From positions 1 through 9,992 of the forward strand of contig JAMOMT010000117.1 in NCBI GenBank assembly GCA_027066965.1: a stretch of DNA of 9,992 bases, written 5' to 3'. This DNA comes from Archaeoglobaceae archaeon. Its GTDB lineage: Archaea; Halobacteriota; Archaeoglobi; Archaeoglobales; Archaeoglobaceae. The position numbers and the translations under genes were made by a program. Below the pieces are notes generated by a model that saw nothing but the letters and a program-made list of their open reading frames with translations, made no database searches and was not told the origin of the DNA. Every line of letters begins with the position of its first letter. Position 1 is the first letter of the stretch. Shown here piece by piece: positions 1-5,970 of this stretch.

Positions 1-336
1 CCATCCGAGTCTGTAGTCGTGCTTCATGTACTCTAAGCCATAGAGGCCGATCATGAACGCTATGAAGGCAGTTAAAGCTCCCATGTACTTGCTCAGGTAG
101 TCGAATATGAATACAAAGTTCAGATTGTACTCGGGCAGCCAAGGAATCGTGTAAGTCCCATTCGGATATGTGAGAAGGATGTGTATCGCTATTACGAATG
201 AGATGAATAGGCCGAACACGGAAAGCATCGGCAGCTTTCTCGCCCTCTCGCTCCCCGGCTCCTTAACCCAGTAAAACGCTATAGGCAAGCTGCAGAGCAC
301 GGGGGCGACGAAGAGCAGGACGAGCTCCCAGTTCAT
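1..336 (-). CDS. fqoL: F420H2:quinone oxidoreductase membrane subunit L (NuoL-like), N-terminal part
   Basis: This is the first 112 codons of a gene that runs off the left edge. The product is a NuoL/FpoL-type antiporter-like subunit, one of the proton-pumping membrane-arm proteins of a complex I-like enzyme. The visible part has a hydrophobic N-terminal helix, a second helix near residues 38-55, and a third near 80-100. The third is followed by YGLEYMKHDYRLGW, which resembles the loop after the third helix in NuoL proteins. Start ATG (336-334) overlaps the fqoM stop as ATGA. A strong Shine-Dalgarno, GGGAGGTG (351-344), lies 7 bases upstream and fixes the start. The L rather than N assignment rests on similarity of this short region and on the J-K-M-L gene order recalled for Archaeoglobus. 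With under a fifth of the expected length visible, the exact subunit letter is less certain than the family. Confidence 0.8.
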   Translation of the reverse strand, partial: MNWELVLLFVAPVLCSLPIAFYWVKEPGSERARKLPMLSVFGLFISFVIAIHILLTYPNGTYTIPWLPEYNLNFVFIFDYLSKYMGALTAFIAFMIGLYGLEYMKHDYRLGW

Positions 337-1787
337 GGTGCAACACCTCCCAGAACCGCCATCGCAGCTTTAGCGACTCCGACCTTAACTGCGTTGAGAA
401 GGATCGCGGCAAGGGGCGGGAATATGAACAGGATAGATATGACCCCTATCACGAACAGAGGAGTGTCTAGGAGCTTGTTAACTCTAGCCTTCTCGTATCC
501 TGCTGGCTTTCCGCAGTATATCCTCTTGTACGTGTAGAAGCTGTAGAGTCCAGAGATTATGAAGACGAAAACGACTGCGAGTATTGCAGAGATGTCAAAG
601 CCGAACGTGTCAACAAGGCCTTTAAGTATGAAGAATTCCCCAAACATGCCAACAGTAAGAATTCCACCTAGGTTCATGAAGCCAATCAGAGCAGCGTTCG
701 ATATCGTTGGAATGTACTCGTGCATACCACCCATCTTCGTTATATCCCTCAAGCCGTGGTAGTTCGCTATTATTCCCCCAGCAGTCATGAAAAGGATTGC
801 CTTCCCGAACGCGTGGGATATATACTGGATTATTACAGCCATTATGCCGTACGTGCCGAGGCAGAACGCTATGAGGCAGTAGCCCATCTGAGAGATTGTG
901 GAGAAAGCGAGCAACCTCTTATAGTCGTTCTGCCTGAAGACCATGAAGCCCGCATAGATGCTCGAAACAACGCCGTAGATGAATATTGGCATCATGTATT
1001 TCTTTATGAACCACGGGCTGATTAGGTAGGCTCTAAGAATGACGTATGCTCCGAGACCAACAGTCAGGGGACTTAGCAACGCACTAACTGGCGTTGGAGC
1101 TTCTGCGTGAGCCCAGGGCAGCCAGACGTGAGGACCCAGACCGGGAAGCTTGATTATCATCCCTATGAATATTAGAAGCCAGGCAAGGAACCCTATGCTC
1201 TTTATTGCGTCAAAAGCCAAGCTTCCGTTTGCGGATGCAGTTAGCAGGAACCCTATCAGGGCAAGCATTCCGGCTATGTGGGTCCAGACGAAGTAGAGAG
1301 TCGCTACCTTTCTCCTGTCACCGTAGCCGTACATGTATATCAGCAGGAAGGACGCGAGCAGGGAGATCTCAAGGAATATGTAAAGCATTATGAAGTTGCC
1401 ACTGAAAACGAGCCAGAGCATCGAAGCAGCGTACAGGTTGTAGAAGAATATGTACCTCCTGTATTCGCTCTCAAGCTCTCTGCCCATCTCCTCGAAGCGG
1501 TGAGCCATATACGGCAAGGAGTAGAGGGCAACCATCGCAGAAACGAGGCATATAGCTAAAGCAAAGGAGAATGACACCTGATCTCCAAGAACATAGAACT
1601 CCCCTACCGGTTTTACTATGTTTATTATTGGAACTTTAACCACGAGGTTCACAGCTAACCCATAAATCGTGTAGGCGAAGGGTATCAGGAATGCAACAGC
1701 AGAAACTGCCGTTGCAAGTTTTGGTCTCATAAGGGGAGTTATGAACGTAACAACAAGCGGGATTAGCAAAACGTCAAGCAGTATCAC
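333..1787 (-). CDS. fqoM: F420H2:quinone oxidoreductase membrane subunit M (NuoM-like)
   Basis: Antiporter-like proton-translocating subunit of the F420H2:quinone oxidoreductase, in the cytoplasmic membrane. The 484 residues match the usual NuoM length (about 490-510) and form roughly 13-14 hydrophobic helices. Family features include Glu140 in FLEISLLASFLLI, matching the conserved TM5 glutamate, and Lys213 in IIKLPGLGPHVWLPWAHAEA, matching the TM7 lysine. The stretch PTPVSALLSP follows, then KRLLAFSTISQMGY (290-303). HAFGKAILF (325-333) carries another lysine at the NuoL/NuoN-type HxxxK position. The start is GTG (1787-1785), overlapping the fqoK stop as GTGA; a GGGGTGAT-type Shine-Dalgarno 5 bases upstream supports it. 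The family is certain. M rather than N is inferred from sequence type and operon order. Confidence 0.88.
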   Translation of the reverse strand: MILLDVLLIPLVVTFITPLMRPKLATAVSAVAFLIPFAYTIYGLAVNLVVKVPIINIVKPVGEFYVLGDQVSFSFALAICLVSAMVALYSLPYMAHRFEEMGRELESEYRRYIFFYNLYAASMLWLVFSGNFIMLYIFLEISLLASFLLIYMYGYGDRRKVATLYFVWTHIAGMLALIGFLLTASANGSLAFDAIKSIGFLAWLLIFIGMIIKLPGLGPHVWLPWAHAEAPTPVSALLSPLTVGLGAYVILRAYLISPWFIKKYMMPIFIYGVVSSIYAGFMVFRQNDYKRLLAFSTISQMGYCLIAFCLGTYGIMAVIIQYISHAFGKAILFMTAGGIIANYHGLRDITKMGGMHEYIPTISNAALIGFMNLGGILTVGMFGEFFILKGLVDTFGFDISAILAVVFVFIISGLYSFYTYKRIYCGKPAGYEKARVNKLLDTPLFVIGVISILFIFPPLAAILLNAVKVGVAKAAMAVLGGVAP

Positions 1788-2092
1788 GGACTATCACCCC
1801 CCGCCACAATATCGTCGGTGGACATACTGCGGAACTTCTTGCTGAAGGTAACCATCGCAGCAATCAGTATCATCAGCTCTCCACCGCTCGTGAAAACCGT
1901 CAACACAGCTATGCTGAAAGCTGAGGTCGTTAGGTCCGGAATCGTGAACAGGGGCATTAACGCGAGAAAAACAGCCCCAAACATCAGCTCAAGGGATATC
2001 AGCAGCCTTACGAGCTCCTTGCTCGACATCGCCATTACGTACCCTATCAGGAGTATAGCTGCGGAAGTCACGAGAGACAGGTAAACCATCAT
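1784..2092 (-). CDS. fqoK: F420H2:quinone oxidoreductase membrane subunit K (NuoK-like)
   Basis: Small three-helix membrane subunit of the complex I-like F420H2:quinone oxidoreductase. It lies next to the J subunit in the complex and takes part in proton transfer. Its 102 residues match the NuoK length. Helices lie near 3-22, 28-50 and 58-82. The two buried glutamates typical of NuoK are in place: Glu35 in LLISLELMFGA and Glu72 in FTSGGELMILIAAM. A short polar tail rich in Asp, Ser and Gly follows. Start ATG (2092-2090) overlaps the fqoJ stop as ATGA, with AGGAGG (2106-2101) 8 bases upstream. A second in-frame ATG directly follows, but the first has the better spacing. The 3' end overlaps fqoM by four bases, so translational coupling is likely. 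Confidence 0.92.
   Translation of the reverse strand: MMVYLSLVTSAAILLIGYVMAMSSKELVRLLISLELMFGAVFLALMPLFTIPDLTTSAFSIAVLTVFTSGGELMILIAAMVTFSKKFRSMSTDDIVAGGDSP
1793..1800 (-). promoter_or_regulatory. Shine-Dalgarno of fqoM, decides the GTG start
   Basis: The minus strand reads GGGGTGAT here, complementary to the conserved 3' end of archaeal 16S rRNA, and lies 5 bases before the GTG at 1787. It sits inside the last codons of fqoK. This argues that fqoM starts at that GTG rather than at a later ATG. Confidence 0.7.
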
Positions 2093-2553
2093 ACCTCTTC
2101 CCTCCTGACGAATTTGACAACTGCAAGCATCAGCAGGATTGCGAGAGTGAAGAAGAACAGTGCAAACACAGCGTAGTTTTCGACAAACGCTGAAACCTCA
2201 GAACCACTGAAAGCGGAAGGCACGTTTTTGAGCCCGAAAATCGCATTGAAGATTGCACCGAACGTTATTATCGCAGGTAAAAACCAAACGAAGTCTATCT
2301 GGATTTTCGGCCTTGTATCTCTGTACATTGCCGCTAAGGCGACCGTAACTGCCCCTATAGCTCCGACGAATATGAATGTTATCAGAACGAACACTGGCTG
2401 AACGTTGTTCAGTGCGAACATTCCTGCGATCGTTACGAGCGTTGCTGACATGTAGAGAGCAGAATAGAAGGTATCTTTGGTAAAGAGAGCTGCAAATGCT
2501 GTTAAAACTGCAAAGCAGCACATTGCTACCATAGCTAAGGATACTGTGTCCAT
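2089..2553 (-). CDS. fqoJ: F420H2:quinone oxidoreductase membrane subunit J (NuoJ-like)
   Basis: First gene of the visible operon and a membrane subunit of the complex I-like F420H2:quinone oxidoreductase. Its 154 residues make about five helices (near 5-25, 30-48, 53-77, 85-107 and 126-148). The third contains FIFVGAIGAVTVALAAMYR, matching the NuoJ signature in which a conserved glycine sits in an irregular helix near the proton path. It is a single fused gene, shorter than bacterial NuoJ (about 180) and unlike the split J subunits of Methanosarcina Fpo. The ATG start (2553-2551) has no Shine-Dalgarno before it; the preceding bases are GCCTCGCCCC. A TATA-like element centred about 26 bases upstream suggests a leaderless mRNA. 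Family assignment is firm and the gene name follows from context. Confidence 0.87.
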   Translation of the reverse strand: MDTVSLAMVAMCCFAVLTAFAALFTKDTFYSALYMSATLVTIAGMFALNNVQPVFVLITFIFVGAIGAVTVALAAMYRDTRPKIQIDFVWFLPAIITFGAIFNAIFGLKNVPSAFSGSEVSAFVENYAVFALFFFTLAILLMLAVVKFVRREEV

Positions 2554-2939
2554 GGGGCGAGGCTAATTATTTAAATTAATAAACCTTACTATTTTTACCC
2601 TTTCAAAATTCATCAAGTGCAAAAAGGGAAGAGAAGAGAAGTTTATTTGTTTTACCAAGCTCTGAGAGAGTTTCACAGACCATTTAAAATTTCTAAACTC
2701 GAGATAAAACTCTTATAACTTCTAACCCGGGAGTTTTGCTCCAAGCTTCTCATTTTGATTAGAAATATAAGATAATGATAAATTAGAGGCAAGAAAATTA
2801 CAACCTATTTCGATAGAAATGAAAAGACAGACGTCGAATTCGTATAAATTTTTAAGGAAATCGTGTTACTAAGTTTAAGTTCACAAAAGTTTACAAACCC
2901 AGAAAATCAGACACCAGAAATAAATAGGCCAAAGTAAGG
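2554..2939. other. 386-base AT-rich spacer between egsA and fqoJ
   Basis: No supported gene is seen here on either strand; only peptides of about 26 codons or fewer are open. It holds the fqoJ promoter at its left end. The T-rich stretches after the egsA stop (about 2897-2935, minus sense) may serve as that gene's terminator. Between 2668 and 2737 the hexamer AAACTC or its complement GAGTTT occurs four times: at 2668, 2695, 2707 and 2731. Another TATA-like stretch, TATAAATTTTTAA, lies near 2842-2854. It could hold operator sites or a small RNA, but no folded RNA of a known class is recognised. Confidence 0.45.
2576..2590 (-). promoter_or_regulatory. Candidate BRE/TATA promoter of the fqo operon
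   Basis: On the minus strand AGTAAGG (BRE-like, purine-rich) is followed by TTTATTAA, centred 26-27 bases before the fqoJ ATG. That is the usual archaeal TATA-to-start distance when transcription begins at the start codon. A second AT-rich block, ATTTAAAT (2576-2569), lies closer, so the exact box is uncertain. Confidence 0.5.
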
Positions 2940-3953
2940 TTAGATCACTCCAGTAACGAGTATCGCCCTCTCGAAGTCCTCCTTCGTGGGATTGAGGTGG
3001 TCGAGGATTGTGTAGCGGGAAGGTCTTATCTTCTTCGCGTTCATCAAAGCTATTACAGCTTCATCTCTTGTAATTCCAAGCTCCTTCAGGCTTGTCACGC
3101 ATCCAAACTTTTCCATCGCCTCCTTCACTCTCTCCCAGTCCCCCTCATAAGCGATCTCGTGGAAGTACTCCATAATTATGGTCCCAATTCCAACCTGCTC
3201 CCCATGAAGAGCCCTCCCTATTCCGAGCATGTCGAGGGAGTGACTGAACTTGTGTTCAGCCCCACTAGCAGGCCTGCTGCTGCCAGCAATGCTCATCGCA
3301 ACTCCGCTCATGATCAAACCCCTAACGAGGCCTTTCAAGTCTGGAGTTTTGTTAAGAGCCATCTCTGCTGGCATCACGGCTATGCTCGCCGCTATCTCTG
3401 AGTAGTCAGTTGGATCGATCTCCTTCGCGAGCTTCCAGTCCTTTACTGCCGTGATGTTCGAGATGAGATCTCCAAATCCTGCTCTGATCAGCCTCGGAGG
3501 ACAGCGGGAGATTATGGATGTGTCGGCTATAACGGCTGAAGGGGGTTTCGTGAATACTGAAAAGACATCTCCATTCCTGAAACTTGCAACGGGAGAGGCC
3601 ATCCCGTCGTGAGAGGCAGTAGTTGGAACTGTAACGAGAGGAATATTGAGTTCAGATGCAAGGATCTTTCCCGAGTCGATTATCCTGCCACCTCCAACAG
3701 CGACTATGCAGTCAGCATCACCATAGCTTAGCTTCGCTATCAGCTTTCTAACTTCCTGCTGGGGATTTGTGAGGGTGTAACTTTCCATGACAGGCAGTAT
3801 TTCCTCCACGTATCTCCCGGCGAGCTCGTAGCTCGTCCTTCCGCTCAGCATTACGACTCTCTCTACCTCTATCTTACCAACGAACACCCGAACTCTATCG
3901 AGAACCCCTTCTCCAACCTCAACGAAGTACGGAATTTCAGCGTGCTTGTGCAC
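2940..3953 (-). CDS. egsA: sn-glycerol-1-phosphate dehydrogenase
   Basis: Reduces dihydroxyacetone phosphate to sn-glycerol-1-phosphate with NAD(P)H, the step that sets the archaeal stereochemistry of membrane phospholipids. It is a cytosolic, metal-dependent enzyme of the iron-alcohol-dehydrogenase/glycerol-dehydrogenase superfamily. The 337 residues are close to the family norm of about 340-350. The nucleotide-binding GGGR (87-90) is followed by IIDSGK with Asp93 and Lys96, then VPTTASHDGMASP (109-121). Asp162 (FGDLI), His234 (AEHKFSH) and His250 (ALHGEQVGIGT) fit the metal-ligand triad. The start is GTG (3953-3951); no ATG lies upstream before an in-frame TAG. It has no Shine-Dalgarno but has a TATA-like element 25 bases upstream, so it is probably leaderless. 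It appears to be a single-gene unit, with no lipid genes nearby. Confidence 0.95.
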   Translation of the reverse strand: MHKHAEIPYFVEVGEGVLDRVRVFVGKIEVERVVMLSGRTSYELAGRYVEEILPVMESYTLTNPQQEVRKLIAKLSYGDADCIVAVGGGRIIDSGKILASELNIPLVTVPTTASHDGMASPVASFRNGDVFSVFTKPPSAVIADTSIISRCPPRLIRAGFGDLISNITAVKDWKLAKEIDPTDYSEIAASIAVMPAEMALNKTPDLKGLVRGLIMSGVAMSIAGSSRPASGAEHKFSHSLDMLGIGRALHGEQVGIGTIIMEYFHEIAYEGDWERVKEAMEKFGCVTSLKELGITRDEAVIALMNAKKIRPSRYTILDHLNPTKEDFERAILVTGVI

Positions 3954-3972
3954 CCACAGAGTTTTACTCGAC

Positions 3973-3982
3973 TACTTTTAGG
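3973..3982 (-). promoter_or_regulatory. Candidate TATA element of egsA
   Basis: The minus strand reads CCTAAAAGTA, centred about 25 bases before the egsA GTG and preceded by the A-rich GGGAAAAA, a plausible BRE. The match to TTTAWA is loose. Spacing is the main support. Confidence 0.35.
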
Positions 3983-4050
3983 TTTTTCCCTTGTCACCAC
4001 GGCTTTCATTTGCCAAGGAAAGGTTTTGGAGTTCTGAGCGGATTATTTTT

Positions 4051-4185
4051 ATGGGTAAAATCATTCAGATTGAGATTCCAAATGACGTGCCCGAAGAGAC
4101 GTCAAGAAAATTGATAGGTATGAGCAAAGAAATCATAAGAAAAATAGTTTTGGATGCTCTTGAAGAAGGGATTGCCAATAGATGA
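4051..4185 (+). CDS. Small 44-residue antitoxin-like protein, orphan
   Basis: Encodes a short charged protein that begins MGKIIQIEIPNDVPEE and ends with two Ile/Leu/Lys/Glu-rich amphipathic stretches. The layout of a beta-strand-like start (KIIQIEIP) and then helices recalls small archaeal antitoxins that pair with PIN-domain VapC toxins. That likeness is by eye only. Those antitoxins are usually 60-85 residues, so this may be a truncated copy. No toxin gene follows; htpX lies convergent after a 47-base gap. The frame is open upstream to a TTG at 3991, but the extra residues look unlike a protein start, and ATG 4051 begins the strand-like segment. No Shine-Dalgarno or clear TATA box is visible, so expression is uncertain. 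It could be a non-functional remnant. Confidence 0.5.
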   Translation: MGKIIQIEIPNDVPEETSRKLIGMSKEIIRKIVLDALEEGIANR

Positions 4186-4219
4186 GGAAAAAGAGAGTTC
4201 AAATGTTACCCCAGCAATA

Positions 4220-4234
4220 TCAAAAATAAAAATT
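4220..4234 (-). terminator. T-rich terminator after htpX
   Basis: Starting within the htpX TAA, the minus strand reads AATTTTTATTTTTGA. Runs of T on the coding strand are the usual intrinsic stop signal for archaeal RNA polymerase. It also falls in the convergent gap with the small gene at 4051. Confidence 0.5.
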
Positions 4235-5135
4235 AAAGCTCGCCCCTCCTCATCTTCTCTGCTATCTCTTCGAGCTTGGCTATCCTCTTCTCGACCGGTG
4301 GATGAGTGGAGAAGAGGGACATTATAGTCTCTCCGCTTATAGCAGGGATTATGAAGAATGCGTTGAGTCCTTCGACCTGCTTCTTCTCCTCTGGAGGCAC
4401 GTAGTCCATAGTGCCGCTTATCTTGAGTAGAGCAGATATCAGCTTTTCTGGCTTCCTTGTAAGTAAAGCACTTCCCATGTCCGCAGCGTACTCTCTATAC
4501 CTGCTCAGAGCTCTTATAAGCAGGAAGCTTATTAGCCAGATGAGTGAAGCTATCGCGAACAGAGCCAGGGGGGCGAGGTCGTTGCTGTCTCTGTCACTGT
4601 AGCCCCACATTCCCATAAACATCGCCCACCTCATGATAAACCAAGCGAGAGTCGCAACGAAGCTCGCTATCGTTATAACCATCACGTCCCTGTGAGCTAT
4701 GTGGCTCATCTCGTGTCCTAAAACGGCTTCCACTTCATCTCTGTCAAGTATCCTGAGCAAACCCGTGGTGACGGCAACGGTTGAAGCTGAAGGGCTCCTA
4801 CCAGTAGCGAAGGCGTTGGGAATCTCTGTGTTTACGATTGCAACCTTGGGCTTGGGCAGCCCAGCTTTCCTCGCGAGGTCAGCAACTATGGCGTGCACCT
4901 CAGGCAGCTCGCTCTCGCTCACAACTTTTGCCCCGGAAGCGAGCAGAGCGAGCCTGTCGGAAAAGTAGTACTGAACGAAGAGCATTCCTCCCGCTATCAA
5001 CACAAGCATCGGCGTGCTAACGCCGTAGAGCCACAGCAATGTGAGGAAGGCTATTGTAATCAGGAAAAGCATAAACATCGTGAACCACATTCTGACTTTC
5101 AGACCCCAATCCCTTATCTTTACAGTGCTTTCCAT
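4233..5135 (-). CDS. htpX: HtpX-type membrane zinc metalloprotease (M48 family)
   Basis: Integral-membrane zinc endopeptidase that in bacteria degrades misfolded membrane proteins; a similar quality-control role is likely here. Its 300 residues match HtpX length (about 285-300). Two N-terminal helices (about 15-36 and 40-58) precede the catalytic domain. The zinc site is HEMSH (141-145), with His141 and His145 as ligands and Glu142 as catalytic base. The third ligand is Glu215 in SRYREYAAD. NAFATGRSP (107-115) and the late FSTHPPVEKRIAKL are also family hallmarks. Two more helices lie near 151-175 and 187-209. The start is ATG (5135-5133), with only a weak GGAAA upstream but a good TATA element 27 bases before it. 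It diverges from the reductase gene. Bacterial htpX is often found with lemA, which lies about 3.3 kb away here on the same strand. Confidence 0.95.
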   Translation of the reverse strand: MESTVKIRDWGLKVRMWFTMFMLFLITIAFLTLLWLYGVSTPMLVLIAGGMLFVQYYFSDRLALLASGAKVVSESELPEVHAIVADLARKAGLPKPKVAIVNTEIPNAFATGRSPSASTVAVTTGLLRILDRDEVEAVLGHEMSHIAHRDVMVITIASFVATLAWFIMRWAMFMGMWGYSDRDSNDLAPLALFAIASLIWLISFLLIRALSRYREYAADMGSALLTRKPEKLISALLKISGTMDYVPPEEKKQVEGLNAFFIIPAISGETIMSLFSTHPPVEKRIAKLEEIAEKMRRGEL

Positions 5136-5157
5136 GCTTTTCCAATCTAACGACGAG

Positions 5158-5166
5158 ATATATTAA
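5158..5166 (-). promoter_or_regulatory. htpX: TATA element of htpX, in the divergent promoter region
   Basis: The minus strand reads TTAATATAT, centred 27 bases before the htpX ATG and preceded by TCAAAA, a plausible BRE. The plus strand, ATATATTAA, could also serve the divergent reductase gene, which would then have a leader of roughly 40 bases. Whether one box serves both directions cannot be told from sequence. Confidence 0.5.
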
Positions 5167-5215
5167 TTTTGAGCCCAGTTCATGCTGGCATTGGAGGTAA
5201 GAATAAAACCGGAAA

Positions 5216-5221
5216 GAGGTG
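5216..5221 (+). promoter_or_regulatory. Shine-Dalgarno of the reductase gene
   Basis: GAGGTG lies 9 bases before the ATG at 5231, the usual spacing. A stronger GGAGGTAA at 5193-5200 is too far (about 30 bases) to serve this start. The good site supports ATG 5231 and implies a leadered mRNA. Confidence 0.55.
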
Positions 5222-5230
5222 CCTTGAAGC

Positions 5231-5959
5231 ATGAAAGTAGCGATCGTTGGATGTGGAAAGCTCGGCTCTGCTCTCGCAAGAGCTCTAATAGGCAAGCACG
5301 AGGTTATAGCTATAAGGAGAAACACCTCGAAAATAGAGCTGGAGTGCGAGAAGAGTTCCAGCGTGGAGGACGCGAGAGGTTGCGATGTGGTGATACTGAC
5401 ACTCAAGCCCGACGTTTTTAGGAGGCTTACAGGAGAACTGAAGTTCAGAGACGAGGTCGTTGTCAGCTTCATGGCAGGAATTAGCCTGAAAGAACTCGAG
5501 GTGTGCGGGAAGAAGGTTGCAAAGGCAATGACGAGCCTTTCAGCAGAGTTCGGGAGCAGCTTTGTCACTTACTGCTGCAGAAACCTCGGCGAAGAGGATA
5601 GAGAAAAGCTCCTAAGTGTGCTGAAGTGTTTTGGGAAGGTTATGGAGGTTGAGGAGAAGATAGTTGACGCTTCGATAGCTTTCTCGAGCTCGGTGGCGTT
5701 TATAGCGAGGCTGATAGGAGCTGCAAGCTTTGCTGGAGTTAGACTCGGCATTGGCAGTGATGTTGCTAAAGCTCTTGCGTTATCGGCCTTCTCCGACTCA
5801 ATCAGGCTTGTGGAGAGGAATGGAGTTGAGGGGGTCGTGGAAAGAGTTGCCACTCCCGCTGGTGCTACTGTTGAAGGGTTGGCGAAGATGATGGAGTGCA
5901 AGGCTGAGTGGTGCCTGCAGGAGGCCATCTATGTGGCTGGGAGGAAATTTTTGAAATAA
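5231..5959 (+). CDS. Pyrroline-5-carboxylate reductase-like NAD(P)-dependent oxidoreductase
   Basis: Looks like a ProC-family oxidoreductase; ProC makes proline by reducing 1-pyrroline-5-carboxylate with NAD(P)H. A Rossmann fold opens the protein with VGCGKLGSAL (6-15). LKPDV (58-62) matches the family's VKP segment after the fourth strand. The helical C-terminal half ends with TPAGATVEGLAKM, close to the ProC signature around SPGGTTIxGL. It is short (242 against about 260-275). Two other ProC signatures are changed: the RxMPNTPA stretch reads KAMTSLSAEFG (98-108), and the SGSGPAY stretch reads FSSSVAFIA (151-159). The substrate may therefore differ, and the symbol proC is withheld. ATG 5231 has a good Shine-Dalgarno. 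The gene diverges from htpX and converges on the next gene with an 11-base gap, so it is a lone transcription unit. Confidence 0.75.
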   Translation: MKVAIVGCGKLGSALARALIGKHEVIAIRRNTSKIELECEKSSSVEDARGCDVVILTLKPDVFRRLTGELKFRDEVVVSFMAGISLKELEVCGKKVAKAMTSLSAEFGSSFVTYCCRNLGEEDREKLLSVLKCFGKVMEVEEKIVDASIAFSSSVAFIARLIGAASFAGVRLGIGSDVAKALALSAFSDSIRLVERNGVEGVVERVATPAGATVEGLAKMMECKAEWCLQEAIYVAGRKFLK

Positions 5960-5970
5960 TGGACTGCTGT

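Noticed and set aside
2819..2872. Small 17-codon plus-strand frame and a 26-codon minus-strand frame near 2673-2753 in the spacer
   Set aside because: Short frames are expected by chance here. Neither has a Shine-Dalgarno, and the TATA spacing is not convincing.
2997..3401. A 134-codon plus-strand frame opposite egsA
   Set aside because: It lies entirely antisense to a clear glycerol-1-phosphate dehydrogenase and has no family features.
5182..5421. A 79-codon plus-strand frame starting at an ATG before the reductase gene
   Set aside because: It overlaps the reductase in another frame and becomes Arg/Ser/Lys-rich without recognisable features. The reductase has its own Shine-Dalgarno.
5017..5568. 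A 183-codon open frame on the minus strand across the htpX start and the reductase gene
   Set aside because: It spans two well-supported genes and their promoter, resembles no protein, and has the Ser/Leu/Phe-rich look of antisense frames.
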